DNA of 64,000 nucleotides. It comes from Arthrobacter sp. MYb227. Lineage in GTDB: Bacteria > Actinomycetota > Actinomycetes > Actinomycetales > Micrococcaceae. Each line of letters opens with the position of its first letter. Within the stretch, counting starts at the first letter, position 1. The stretch is from positions 62,001 through 126,000 of the forward strand of contig NZ_PCPT01000008.1 of assembly GCF_002975435.1 (NCBI RefSeq), in the 5' to 3' direction. Shown in pieces: positions 1 to 7,798 of the stretch. The notes under the pieces were generated by a model. It was not told the DNA's origin and ran no database searches. It saw only the letters and a list, made by a program, of their open reading frames with translations. Made by a program: the position numbers and the translations under genes.

Positions 1-1
1 G

Positions 2-856
2 GTGGTAATTTCCGTCTTTATAGTGATCGCTTTGGCCGTTGGTGGGTTCTTCTTCTATAACTGGATACAGGCCGAAGCCGCACGCAACGCACTTGTCACG
101 GTCCCCCAGCTTTCAACAATGACTAAGGCTGAAGCCGAATCAACAGTTCGGAATCTGGAACTTGTTCCGCGTTCCGAAGATACATTTGATGATTCGGTCA
201 AACCTGGTTCCGTGGTCTCTTCAGATCCTTCGGCAAACACGCAGGTAGTTAAGGGTTCCACTGTTCAGTTACTGATATCTAAGGGCCCTGAAAACCTCAA
301 AATTCCAGCAACTCTCGAAGGCTCTTCTGAGGCTACCGTTCGGGCGACTCTATCCGAACTGGGATTCGTTGTCGGAAATGTAACCACCAAAAATGATGCG
401 CAGATCCCCTCTGGATCGCTCATTGAAACGGTTCCGGCTCTCGGGGAACAAGTGAAATCTGGGAGTTCTATCGACCTGATCATTTCCACCGGAATGGTTA
501 CGGTGCCAGAACTCATTGAGCTTAAGGTTCCAGAAGCAACCAACGTGCTGACGGCACCAGGTGTAGGTTTGCGGATCAATGTTGTTGAAGAAGAAAACGA
601 AATTGCTACACCAGGCACCATTATTGATCAGTCCCCCAGCAGGGGTGCAGCTGTGCAACAGGGCAGCAGTGTAACGGTGTATGTAGCAAAAGCTCCAGTG
701 GTTGAACCACCCCCTGTTGAGGAAGAATCCCCAAGCGAACAGCCAAGCACCGAATCTTCTTCTGAGCCCAGTAGCACACCCGGAACCAAGAGCTCGGATT
801 CTAGCTCCACATCATCGAATAGCACCGATGAGTCTGGGAATCAGCAAGACGATTAG
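2..856 (+). CDS. pknB: C-terminal part of a PASTA-domain Ser/Thr protein kinase (PknB-type), cut by window start
   Basis: The visible 284 residues begin in a transmembrane segment (about residues 2-20). Three PASTA repeats follow (about 33-97, 98-164 and 166-232), each starting near a VPxL/IPxx element and ending in a V-x-L/V-x-x-S/A-x-G-type strand. A Ser/Glu/Pro-rich low-complexity tail ends the protein. In this family the extracellular PASTA repeats sense muropeptides or lipid II and the cytoplasmic kinase domain regulates wall synthesis and division. The kinase domain must lie upstream of the window, so the GTG at position 2 is an internal Val codon. It converges on the glutamine amidotransferase gene across a shared hairpin terminator. 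The neighbours (sortase, crgA) fit the usual actinobacterial cell-wall island. The assignment to PknB rather than another PASTA kinase rests on this synteny. Confidence 0.9.
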   Translation: MVISVFIVIALAVGGFFFYNWIQAEAARNALVTVPQLSTMTKAEAESTVRNLELVPRSEDTFDDSVKPGSVVSSDPSANTQVVKGSTVQLLISKGPENLKIPATLEGSSEATVRATLSELGFVVGNVTTKNDAQIPSGSLIETVPALGEQVKSGSSIDLIISTGMVTVPELIELKVPEATNVLTAPGVGLRINVVEEENEIATPGTIIDQSPSRGAAVQQGSSVTVYVAKAPVVEPPPVEEESPSEQPSTESSSEPSSTPGTKSSDSSSTSSNSTDESGNQQDD

Positions 857-878
857 TTCTGCCACGCACTTAACAAAG

Positions 879-927
879 AATAGGTGCGTTGCTCACGGTC
901 TAAGGATCGTGAACAACGCACCTATTT
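879..927. terminator. Bidirectional hairpin terminator between pknB and trpG/pabA
   Basis: A near-perfect inverted repeat (AATAGGTGCGTTG-x-TCACG paired with its complement, 10-base loop) lies between two convergent genes. T-rich sequence follows on the + side (TTTCTTTT). Confidence 0.85.
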
Positions 928-953
928 CTTTTAGAAAGGCGGTAGAAAATTTA

Positions 954-1604
954 CTAGTTGCTGTTCGCCCGGATCAGTGGGCTCAGTGTTGATGCATGAT
1001 CTGCGGCACCGGAAAAGCCTAGGAATTCTAGCCAATTTCCAAGCATCTGATAGCCGCCCTCGGTCAGCACCGATTCGGGGTGGAATTGCACACCCCACAG
1101 CGGTGCTTGTTTGTGTGAAAGCCCCATGATGACGCCGTTTGCGGTTTCGGCAGTGATCTCTAAGCATTTGGGGATACTTGAGCGCACTGCTGCCAAGGAA
1201 TGGTAGCGAGTCGCGGTAAACGGGCTGGGGATGTTTACAAAAATTGGGTGATTTGTGTGGGTCACGGGGGAGGTCTTGCCGTGCATGAGCTCCTCGGCAT
1301 GCGTCACGACTCCACCATAGGCCTCAGCTAGTGCTTGGTGACCTAGGCAGACACCTAGCATTGGTTTAGAGTGCTCACCACACCACAAGATCGTTTCAAT
1401 ACATACACCGGCTTCGGCCGGATTTCCCGGACCGGGGGAGACCAAGACACCGTCGTGGGCTTCGGCAAGTTCGATGACTTCGGGCACGCTCAAATCGTCA
1501 TTGCGGATGACAGTGGTTTTAGCGCCGAGCTCTTGAAGATACCCAACGAGTGTGTAAACGAAGCTGTCATAGTTGTCGATGACTAAAATTTTGGGGGCAT
1601 TCAC
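954..1604 (-). CDS. Class I glutamine amidotransferase (anthranilate/aminodeoxychorismate synthase component II)
   Basis: This protein supplies ammonia from glutamine for chorismate amination, in tryptophan or p-aminobenzoate synthesis. The start NAPKILVIDNYDSF is typical of TrpG/PabA. The oxyanion-hole SPGPGNP, the nucleophile-elbow GVCLGHQ (catalytic Cys) and the C-terminal GVQFHPES (catalytic His/Glu) are all visible. The chosen start is the GTG at 1604, because its bases overlap the TGA of the upstream 55-codon gene (GTGA junction) and the domain begins five residues later. A longer frame to 1730 would run through that gene. The C-terminus is about 30 residues longer than the core domain. 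TrpG and PabA cannot be separated by sequence alone, and this pknB-linked copy is annotated either way in Actinobacteria. Confidence 0.9.
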   Translation of the reverse strand: MNAPKILVIDNYDSFVYTLVGYLQELGAKTTVIRNDDLSVPEVIELAEAHDGVLVSPGPGNPAEAGVCIETILWCGEHSKPMLGVCLGHQALAEAYGGVVTHAEELMHGKTSPVTHTNHPIFVNIPSPFTATRYHSLAAVRSSIPKCLEITAETANGVIMGLSHKQAPLWGVQFHPESVLTEGGYQMLGNWLEFLGFSGAADHASTLSPLIRANSN

Positions 1605-1768
1605 AGCAGCATCAGGCCAATCGTTGATTCGGTCCACGGGCTGTATTGGCTCAGCCACGGGAAAACATAGTTCATGAGCAATAGTACGGCCCCAACAATC
1701 AGGCCAAGTGCCAGAATGATACGGAACCACAGGGGGCCAGGAAGGTTCCTAAAAATCCACGCGTACAT
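1601..1768 (-). CDS. Small membrane protein (55 aa) between sortase and amidotransferase
   Basis: An ATG at 1768 is preceded by a GGGAGA ribosome binding site and opens a 55-codon frame. The product begins MYAWIFRNLPGPLWFR and continues with one hydrophobic helix (IILALGLIVGAVLLLMNYVF), then an aromatic/proline segment WLSQYSPW. The stop overlaps the GTG start of the amidotransferase (GTGA), and the start lies 19 bases after the sortase stop. The frame is therefore flanked by coupling signals on both sides. I read it as a single-pass or membrane-anchored protein of the actinobacterial sortase operon. No function is known to me. It is too short for a typical ORF filter. Confidence 0.75.
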   Translation of the reverse strand: MYAWIFRNLPGPLWFRIILALGLIVGAVLLLMNYVFPWLSQYSPWTESTIGLMLL

Positions 1769-1787
1769 GTTCTTGGCTCTCCCTTTC

Positions 1788-2531
1788 TTAGTTCTTCATT
1801 GTCTTGGCTACAAGATCGGCAATCTCACGTGGAGGGCCGGCATCGGCTGGGCGCCAGGAGGTGAGCTCCGAATACGCAATAATGCGCAATCTTGTGGTGA
1901 AAGGTGGGTGGCAGCTGGTCATCGTCAGGATTGAAGTTGTGGGTTCACTACCCGGTTCGTGGGGGACCGGTAGTAGAACTTCGCCCTGAGACGGTTCAAC
2001 GATCTCGGTGTTGCGCCATTCGTAGGTGTAGAAACCCTCAGCGGTCTGCAAATAGATTTTGTCGCCCGTTTGGAACTTATCAATATCCCAAAAAACTTGA
2101 CCGTGAGTTTGTCTGTGTGCAGCGACGGCGAAATTTCCAAGCTCACCCGGTGCTTGAGTATCCGGGTAGTGTCCAATACCCACGGTGTTCAAGACATCCA
2201 TGCCAACACCGTTTGTTACAGGATGAGCAAAGTCCTTGCCGAAACGCGGAATATAGAAGATTCCGAAGGTTTCATTATCAGGGATCTTGGCAATGGGTGC
2301 CGGACCGAAGTCCTTGTCTTCATCTAGTGCAGGTCCGACTTCCAAGCCCTGAGCAAACTGTGCTGTGACTTCTTGCTGTGCCTTATTGGCATCGAGATTC
2401 GTCCACCACAACTCCCACGCGACGAACAACAATAAAACGATGCCAAGCGTGATGAGTATTTCACCCAATCCGCCCAATAGTCGTTGACCCACCGAAGGTT
2501 TTCTTCGGCGCCGGGTAGCAACTTGTGTCAT
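1788..2531 (-). CDS. srtE: Class E sortase
   Basis: A membrane-anchored cysteine transpeptidase that attaches secreted proteins to the cell wall. The 247-residue product has a basic N-terminus (TRRRRKPS) and one membrane helix (about residues 25-43). The sortase beta-barrel follows, with the catalytic His in VAAHRQTHG, the catalytic Cys in ILTMTSCHPPFTTRLR and the Arg six residues later (TRLR). Class E enzymes typically carry a TLTTC-type motif, here LTMTSC. The start is the ATG at 2531, preceded by GAGG/GGAAAC at normal spacing. An in-frame extension to 2636 would enter the divergent crgA leader. It heads a leftward operon with the small membrane protein and the amidotransferase. It is likely a housekeeping sortase, but no substrate with a sorting signal is visible in the window. 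Confidence 0.92.
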   Translation of the reverse strand: MTQVATRRRRKPSVGQRLLGGLGEILITLGIVLLLFVAWELWWTNLDANKAQQEVTAQFAQGLEVGPALDEDKDFGPAPIAKIPDNETFGIFYIPRFGKDFAHPVTNGVGMDVLNTVGIGHYPDTQAPGELGNFAVAAHRQTHGQVFWDIDKFQTGDKIYLQTAEGFYTYEWRNTEIVEPSQGEVLLPVPHEPGSEPTTSILTMTSCHPPFTTRLRIIAYSELTSWRPADAGPPREIADLVAKTMKN

Positions 2532-2707
2532 GGTGTTTCCTCGCCTCAGATGAAGGAAACCGCGAACCGGGCAACCTCCAGTGTGAGCAGATAGTATTAG
2601 ATGTGGACGGTATTGGTATTTTCCAATACCGTCCACCCTCTAGCCTACCGTTCGGACACCAACTCGTTGGATCGTGTCGACGCGAAGAAGACTCAAGGAG
2701 ACGCACC

Positions 2708-2959
2708 GTGCCTGAATCCAAGACACGTCGGAAGAACCGCAAGCCGCAGAACAACGGTGCGGCAGTAGCCAACGATAAGCCGATGCCTAAGTGGTACAAA
2801 CCGGTAATGTTCGGTTTGATGTTGCTGGGGCTTGTCTGGATCATGGTCTACTACATTTCGCAAACGTTGTTTCCAATCCCCATCATTGGCGGCTGGAACA
2901 TCGTGGTTGGCTTTGGCTTCGCCATGGTGGGTTTCTTCATGACCACCGGTTGGCGTTAA
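2708..2959 (+). CDS. crgA: Cell division protein CrgA
   Basis: A small two-helix membrane protein (83 aa) that in mycobacteria and streptomycetes recruits wall-synthesis proteins to FtsZ rings. The Lys/Arg-rich N-terminus (PESKTRRKNRKPQ) is followed by the family signature KWYKPVMFGLMLLGLVWIMVYY and a second hydrophobic segment (PIIGGWNIVVGFGFAMVGFFM) ending in TTGWR. The start is the GTG at 2708 with AAGGAG seven bases upstream. The ORF can be extended upstream only through the promoter region. It is divergent from the sortase and convergent with the SMR exporter, whose stop touches this gene's end. Confidence 0.93.
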   Translation: MPESKTRRKNRKPQNNGAAVANDKPMPKWYKPVMFGLMLLGLVWIMVYYISQTLFPIPIIGGWNIVVGFGFAMVGFFMTTGWR

Positions 2960-3270
2960 CTCACGGTTTTTAGCCCGATGATGCAGCCAATAAATCCAAT
3001 GATCAAAGCAATTTTAATCGGACTGATTGTTTCGCCACCAAAGATCATTCCGTAGATCACGGCTAGGGTTGCTCCGATTCCAACCCACACCACGTAGGCG
3101 GTTCCCGTAGGAATTTCTTTCATGGCCCAGGCAAGACCAATCATGCTGATGACGAGTCCGACACCAAAAGTAATTGTTGGGACAAGTTTGGTGAATCCGG
3201 CAGTAGCTCCAAGGGCAACGGCCCATACTGCTTCAAATACACCAGAAATAATCAAAATGATCCAAGACAA
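2956..3270 (-). CDS. sugE: SMR-family guanidinium exporter (Gdx/SugE type)
   Basis: A four-helix small multidrug resistance transporter of 104 aa. The conserved membrane Glu is at position 13 (SGVFEAVWA), and the Gdx-type LAWAMKEIPTGTAYVVW segment is present. Gdx members export guanidinium in exchange for protons. The start appears to be TTG at 3270: the frame is closed by TGA three codons upstream, and GGTGA lies six bases ahead of the TTG. A guanidine-III-like riboswitch sits directly upstream, which supports guanidinium rather than quaternary ammonium as the substrate. The 3' end overlaps the last bases of crgA, convergently. The riboswitch link makes the functional call stronger than homology alone would. 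Confidence 0.92.
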   Translation of the reverse strand: MSWIILIISGVFEAVWAVALGATAGFTKLVPTITFGVGLVISMIGLAWAMKEIPTGTAYVVWVGIGATLAVIYGMIFGGETISPIKIALIIGFIGCIIGLKTVS

Positions 3271-3295
3271 AATGGTTCACCGGTTCCTTTCGATG

Positions 3296-3336
3296 GCCGT
3301 CTTGTCGCTGTCTGGGTACGGCTGCATCGTCCGGGG
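3296..3336 (-). promoter_or_regulatory. Guanidine-III (ykkC-III) riboswitch candidate
   Basis: On the minus strand, CCGGACGA is followed by GCCGTACCC and then by GACAAGACGGC. As I remember them, these blocks match, in order and with similar spacing, the conserved core of the guanidine-III aptamer. The P1 arms GCCGT/ACGGC can pair. The CCGG pseudoknot partner is less perfect here (CCAG). An AAAGGA lies about six bases beyond the P1 3' arm, so ligand binding could expose or hide the ribosome binding site of the SMR gene. The call combines remembered consensus with context, and no covariance search was run. Confidence 0.75.
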
Positions 3337-3422
3337 AACAAATCTTCGTTCCAACCCATCCAGCTTAACCAATCACAAGGTTGATCTGGAAATTTACAAC
3401 TCCCACGAAAGGTCCCATACCC

Positions 3423-3938
3423 ATGGTTCGCCCAGAGCCCTCAACGGTTTCACCCGCAGGTCAAACGTCCTCAGTGTCAAAGCTATCTCCGAAGAAACTC
3501 TATGGTTTTCTTGCAGCAGCCGAGATGGTCACGTGGGCGTTGCTGATCTTTGCCATGGTCATGAAATACGGGTTTGAGCAGCCGGCATTTGTCAGGATCT
3601 TTGGCATGATGCACGGTGTGGTGTTCATTTCTTATGGTTTGGTCACCATCTTTGTATGGGTCAATGAACGTTGGAGCGTTGGCCGTGGAATCGCTGGAAT
3701 CGCGACCGCGATCATTCCCTTTGCCACACTGCCCTTTGAACGCTCGGTCCTCAAACGGGGACTGCTTAGTGATTCTTGGCGATTAGCTCAGGGTGGGGAT
3801 ACTCCCGTAGGTGTTATCGAAACTATTCAGGCTACTGCGCTGCGTCGTCCATGGCTTTCGGCGATAGTTGGCGTTGTTTTGGTTGCTGCTATCACCACGG
3901 TCCTGCTGATTATCGGTCCGCCGGGTGGTCCGCGCTAA
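3423..3938 (+). CDS. DUF3817 membrane protein
   Basis: A 171-residue protein with a polar N-terminus (PEPSTVSPAGQTSS) and the DUF3817 core starting at KKLYGFLAAAEMVTWALLIFAMVMKY. The family's RIFGMMHGVVFISYG helix and the helix-rich ATAIIPFATLPFERSVLKR stretch follow. A last hydrophobic helix is WLSAIVGVVLVAAITTVLLIIG. At least four membrane segments are visible. The start is the ATG at 3423 with GAAAGG about ten bases upstream. The family is conserved in Actinobacteria and resembles an N-terminal segment of some MFS-associated membrane proteins. Its role is unknown. It converges on the DUF4442 gene with only six bases between them. Confidence 0.85.
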   Translation: MVRPEPSTVSPAGQTSSVSKLSPKKLYGFLAAAEMVTWALLIFAMVMKYGFEQPAFVRIFGMMHGVVFISYGLVTIFVWVNERWSVGRGIAGIATAIIPFATLPFERSVLKRGLLSDSWRLAQGGDTPVGVIETIQATALRRPWLSAIVGVVLVAAITTVLLIIGPPGGPR

Positions 3939-3944
3939 ACATTC

Positions 3945-4511
3945 TTATTGATATCCCGGCTTCGCTGCATTTGGTTTCGGCGGAGCCGGGTTTTTTGTGC
4001 GCACATATACTTCCTTGCGTACCCGTGCCACCGCATCACCTGTCGCGTCGATAATTTCTACCTCAAACCACATCGTTGCCTTGCCCTGAGCCGTCAAGAG
4101 ATTTCTAAGGTCACTCAGTTTTGCTTCATCAAGGCGAAAATTACAGCGCAGAGTTCCGTGACCTGGTTTTAGGAAGCTAATCTCAGCTGATTTATCCCAC
4201 ACTATGTGTCCCTCACCGATATTGTGCAGAACCATCATCATCCAAAAAGGGTCGGTCATGGAGAATAGTGAGCCACCAAAGTGTGTGCCCACATAGTTCA
4301 TATTCCAGGGTCGTTGCCGCATGATTACCGTGGCAGAACGCCAGTCGGCGGAAATTTCCTTGACCTCGATCCCAGCTCCCCAAAAGGGTGGCCACAATGA
4401 CATCCCATGTTTTACTACCCGCGGATTTCCGGCAACCTTTGGGATCATTAGTCGAAAACTATTGAGGATTGAGGCCTTAGGCTTCAGTTTCACGGAGTCG
4501 GGTGAGCTCAT
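3945..4511 (-). CDS. DUF4442 hotdog-fold protein (acyl-CoA thioesterase-like)
   Basis: The 188-residue product shows the DUF4442 pattern: NPRVVKHGMSLWPPFWGAGIEVKEISADWRSATVIMRQR, then NMNYVGTHFGGSLFSMTDPFWMMMVL. This corresponds to the hotdog helix region, where related thioesterases carry the active-site residues (GTHFGGSLFSMTD). A typical beta-sheet C-terminal half follows (WDKSAEISFLKPG, TMWFEVEIIDATGDAVARVRKEVYVR). The family is related to PaaI/YbgC thioesterases, but few members are characterised, so hydrolysis of acyl-CoA is inference. The Pro/Lys-rich C-terminus (KNPAPPKPNAAKPGYQ) is lineage-specific. The ATG start at 4511 has only a weak ribosome binding site. Confidence 0.85.
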   Translation of the reverse strand: MSSPDSVKLKPKASILNSFRLMIPKVAGNPRVVKHGMSLWPPFWGAGIEVKEISADWRSATVIMRQRPWNMNYVGTHFGGSLFSMTDPFWMMMVLHNIGEGHIVWDKSAEISFLKPGHGTLRCNFRLDEAKLSDLRNLLTAQGKATMWFEVEIIDATGDAVARVRKEVYVRTKNPAPPKPNAAKPGYQ

Positions 4512-4549
4512 ACTCAGAGCTTAGTCCTGCTTGTTACCTTTCAGTAGGA

Positions 4550-5470
4550 TTACAGCGGGGAATATTCGTTAGTAAGCATGCCTGCACGCTGTGCGGCGTC
4601 ACAGACGAGGTTGCTGAGCGTATCGAGTACCGTTGATGGGATTTTCCAGCGCTGCCAATACAAGCTGATGTGACTTTGCCACATAGGGTTCAGCGCCATC
4701 AACGACCCATCCTGTGGATCTTGAAAATCAAGGATCATTCCCCAACCAAGCGAAGCTCTAACCGCTTCAACATATTGCACCGAGTCTGGAACAAAATGTT
4801 CACTGACGGACAAATTACTATTCTTTCCAAGAATCCGACGGCGCAACCCCAATTGCAGATCATCATTCCGATCAAAGCTCACCATGGGAGCTTGGGCAAA
4901 CTCGTGGTGTGGGTCTTCTCCCGGTAACCACTTTTCTATGAATTCGGACGTTGCCATGGCTCGATAGGTCATGACTCCTAATGGCACCGAGGTACACCCT
5001 TGCACCGGCATACTCTTGGTGGTTACCGCTCCCATCACCTGACCCGAACGAAGTAATTCGGTGGAGTGTGCTTCATCGTGCCGAAGAATCTCACAGACAA
5101 TATGATCCGTTTGGGCCAATCCGTGTAGTACCGGAGTAAACCAGCTGGCCAATGAATCTGCATTTACCGAGATACAGATTTTCGAAGGCTCGACACGTTG
5201 GGAAGTCTCGTTGGGAAGTCCTAGCTCTGCTCGAGCTTCCGCCGCCAGTAGCTCCGTTTCTCGTGCCAAGCGCAACAATACATTTCCGCTGGCCGTGGCC
5301 CGGATGGGTCGAGAACGGATAAAAAGCACGCTTCCGACTTGCCTCTCCAATGATTTGAGTCGTTGGCTGACTGCCGAGGGCGTGACGCTGAGTTCACGTG
5401 CCGCACTTTCGAGCGTCCCTGATTCCAAGACGACTTTGAAGGTTCGTAGGTGGTCACCAAGTAGTTCCAT
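4550..5470 (-). CDS. lysG: LysR-family regulator of the ArgP/LysG type
   Basis: A 306-residue transcription factor. It has an N-terminal winged helix-turn-helix (residues about 5-63: LRTFKVVLESGTLESAARELSVTPSAVSQRLKSLERQVG) and a periplasmic-binding-protein-like effector domain. It is divergently transcribed from a LysE-type exporter gene 71 bases away. That is the classic lysG/lysE arrangement, in which the regulator senses intracellular lysine or arginine and turns on the exporter. The sequence SAVSQRLKSLE in the recognition helix is the ArgP/LysG subgroup form. The shared AT-rich divergent intergenic region is the expected operator. Confidence 0.93.
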   Translation of the reverse strand: MELLGDHLRTFKVVLESGTLESAARELSVTPSAVSQRLKSLERQVGSVLFIRSRPIRATASGNVLLRLARETELLAAEARAELGLPNETSQRVEPSKICISVNADSLASWFTPVLHGLAQTDHIVCEILRHDEAHSTELLRSGQVMGAVTTKSMPVQGCTSVPLGVMTYRAMATSEFIEKWLPGEDPHHEFAQAPMVSFDRNDDLQLGLRRRILGKNSNLSVSEHFVPDSVQYVEAVRASLGWGMILDFQDPQDGSLMALNPMWQSHISLYWQRWKIPSTVLDTLSNLVCDAAQRAGMLTNEYSPL

Positions 5471-5541
5471 ATTAAGAGATTCTAATGAATCCTTAGAATA
5501 ATTAGTTGGACACTATAGCTGTGCTCAAATAAGTTCAAAGG

Positions 5542-6159
5542 GTGACTCTTCTACCTCTGTTTACCGGCCTAGCCACGGGCCTATCGCTAATAGTGGCAAT
5601 CGGTGCTCAAAACGCTTTTGTCTTACGTCAAGGTATCCGCCAAGAACACGTTCGTGCGGCGGTATTGATATGTATGACCTCGGATATTGTTCTGATTTTT
5701 GCAGGAATCACAGGGCTTGGGGCGCTACTCAGTATTGCGCCTTGGTTCATCACCGTGGCACGACTCGGTGGAGCTGTATTCCTAGTTGCCTATGCAATAT
5801 TTGCTGCCCGGCGGGCAGCGAACCCGCAGTCTTTGACACATTCGGTCGATGAATCAGGGAGCACACTGAAATCTGTGGTTCTCACAACGCTCGCTCTGAC
5901 ATGGCTCAACCCGCATGTCTATTTGGACACCGTGGTATTGCTTGGCTCCATTGCGGCGGCACAGGGCCCCAACGGTCGCTGGCTTTTCGGTACGGGTGCT
6001 GCCCTGGGCAGTGTGTTGTGGTTTAGCTCCTTAGGTTTCGGAGCCCGTCACCTGCGAGGCTTCTTTGCAAATCCGGTATCGTGGCGAATCCTCGATGGTG
6101 TTATCGCATTGGTGATGTTATTGCTGGCAATCATGCTTGTAATACCGCTGTTTGGATAG
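5542..6159 (+). CDS. lysE: LysE/ArgO-family basic amino acid exporter
   Basis: A 205-residue membrane protein. The family motif is at the N-terminus: TGLATGLSLIVAIGAQNAFVLRQGI (the GAQN/GPQN signature). LTWLNPHVYLDTVVLLG occurs mid-protein, and about six hydrophobic segments are visible. Members export L-lysine or L-arginine and are controlled by the adjacent LysG regulator, which is divergent here. The GTG at 5542 is the only start that keeps the first helix. Its AAAGG lies directly against the start codon, too close for normal initiation, so a leaderless or near-leaderless transcript from the divergent promoter is likely. Substrate identity (Lys or Arg) cannot be read from the sequence. Confidence 0.93.
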   Translation: MTLLPLFTGLATGLSLIVAIGAQNAFVLRQGIRQEHVRAAVLICMTSDIVLIFAGITGLGALLSIAPWFITVARLGGAVFLVAYAIFAARRAANPQSLTHSVDESGSTLKSVVLTTLALTWLNPHVYLDTVVLLGSIAAAQGPNGRWLFGTGAALGSVLWFSSLGFGARHLRGFFANPVSWRILDGVIALVMLLLAIMLVIPLFG

Positions 6160-6168
6160 CACGAGATG

Positions 6169-7188
6169 TTATCCATGCTCAAGCGTGGCGCTGGGAGCGT
6201 GCATCCGAGAATCAATTTCTTTCACCGAGACAATTTTTCTATACATGGCCCCGGTTCGAGTGACCGAAAAGCCTAGGCGCTGGTACAAGCCCACCGCTCC
6301 GGTGGGGCTTTGGGCATCAACACTTAAATCTGCCTTGGTGTAACCATGGCTGAACGCGTTTAGCACTACGCTGGAAAGTAATTTGGCCGCGTATCCCTTT
6401 CCTCGTGAGGCGCGTCCTGTTCCTACTCGTGCCACGTATAGCTCCCCGGGAGTCCATTCTGAAGCCAAGATATAGGAAAGAACTTGTTCGGGCCCGTTCG
6501 GCTCTATTTCCCCCACGAGAATCTGTGATCGCTCGGCACTAAATGTTCGCGCCGAGGTCATAGCGTTCCACTCATCGATGGTTTTAGGCGTCGAACCCCA
6601 ATGATCAGAAAATGCCTCGTTATCCAGCACTCGCACCCGTTCGGAATATCCTTCGGAGAATGGCAGTACGCGCAGGTTTTCTGTTTGGTTCCAGTTCTCG
6701 GTTTCTTGCCTAAAATTCTCTGAAGTTATCTCCATATCCTGAAAATATCGAGCAACTGTATATCCCATACTTTCTGCCAGGATTCCGGCGCCATGTCCCA
6801 CGCTATGGCCCCACATATCAAAGGCCAGTGCTGTAGCTGGATGTAGAGCAGTTGCCTTGGAAATCCCACGTGCCTCGAGAATTTCTAGCAGTTTCGTTCC
6901 TAACCCTTGCCGTCTGAAAGCCGGTAGAAGCCCGCCACCCAACGAAACTCTGCACATTTCATCGCGCAATTGCTGTCCTACACGAATCTGCCCGTACCCG
7001 ATCATCTCGTCGGCAGCCCAAATTGCCACTGTATCGAGTTTGGGATCTAGACCAGGCTCGAGTAACTCTTCAAGCAAATCTTCTGCCGTGTAAAACTCAT
7101 CTGAGTCATCGATCAGCGCCAGCTGATTGGTGAGTTTTGCCCATGCGTGGATATCCTCGTCTCGAATCCATCCAAAAGTTAAGTTCAT
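6169..7188 (-). CDS. Tandem GNAT acetyltransferase (two-domain, MshD-like layout)
   Basis: The 339-residue protein holds two GNAT folds. The first (about residues 1-165) has the acetyl-CoA loop in LLPAFRRQGLGTKLLE. The second (about 185-325) has a loop in RASRGKGYAAKLLSSVVLNA followed by GLYQRLGFSVTRTGAMYRK, the usual C-terminal GNAT ending. Two-domain GNATs of this length include mycothiol synthase, but the window gives no support for that exact role, and many Actinobacteria have several such paralogues. The start is the ATG at 7188 with AAGGA eight bases upstream. A GTG six codons further upstream is less likely. It converges on lysE with nine bases between the genes, without an obvious terminator. 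Confidence 0.82.
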   Translation of the reverse strand: MNLTFGWIRDEDIHAWAKLTNQLALIDDSDEFYTAEDLLEELLEPGLDPKLDTVAIWAADEMIGYGQIRVGQQLRDEMCRVSLGGGLLPAFRRQGLGTKLLEILEARGISKATALHPATALAFDMWGHSVGHGAGILAESMGYTVARYFQDMEITSENFRQETENWNQTENLRVLPFSEGYSERVRVLDNEAFSDHWGSTPKTIDEWNAMTSARTFSAERSQILVGEIEPNGPEQVLSYILASEWTPGELYVARVGTGRASRGKGYAAKLLSSVVLNAFSHGYTKADLSVDAQSPTGAVGLYQRLGFSVTRTGAMYRKIVSVKEIDSRMHAPSATLEHG

Positions 7189-7798
7189 CCTCAAATTCCT
7201 TTTCACTGTGTTATAAATCGTTCACTACCCGTGTGAATCCGATGGTTCTCAATATATGGCGCTAAGCGGATTGAATCGGCTTGCAATTCCGTTTCTTCTC
7301 AAAAAATTCCATACAAACGTCGGAGAATCACCCGAGTGACTTAGTAACATGCTGTGCACAGGAGTTATCCACAGGTGGGGATAAGGCTGTGGGTTACCTC
7401 CCATTTGGCGCCAGCTCCGGCCCGATAGCGCGGGACCTGGTGCCTCCGGGCCCCCTGGTGCAAGTTATTAACATTGTGGACAACCTGTGTGGACAACCCT
7501 TGTTCGCAGGGGTTGGTAGAGGTCGCTTTTCCGCGGGAACTCGCTGATTCGGTCAAACTTTCGAATCACTCCCACCCTGGGCCCGACCATTCGGAATCCA
7601 CCCCTACCAACAGCTTGTGCACTAAGTTATCCACAGGTGTGGATGAAATTGTGCATAGATTGGATAACTCGGAAATTTGAGGATTAAATCTGCGCAATCT
7701 CGGTCTTGTCGACGGCTTTCCCCAAGTGAATTACATGGTTGTGAGTTATTAACAGTGTGGATAACTCCTGTGGATAATTATCAAGTCTTGTTCGTCTT
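7189..7798. other. Intergenic region with a dense DnaA-box cluster (possible secondary origin or DnaA-titration site)
   Basis: No gene is visible in these 610 bases. Six perfect DnaA boxes occur. TTATCCACA is at 7365-7373 and 7627-7635. TGTGGACAA (reverse of TTGTCCACA) is at 7475-7483 and 7488-7496. TGTGGATAA is at 7756-7764 and 7769-7777. One-mismatch sites lie at 7376-7384 (TGGGGATAA) and 7638-7646 (TGTGGATGA). The last two perfect boxes abut AT-rich sequence (ATTATCAAG). By eye this cluster has more perfect boxes than the dnaN-dnaA gap 14 kb away. It could be part of a split origin, a DnaA reservoir comparable to datA/DARS, or a regulatory region. Function is inference. Confidence 0.7.
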
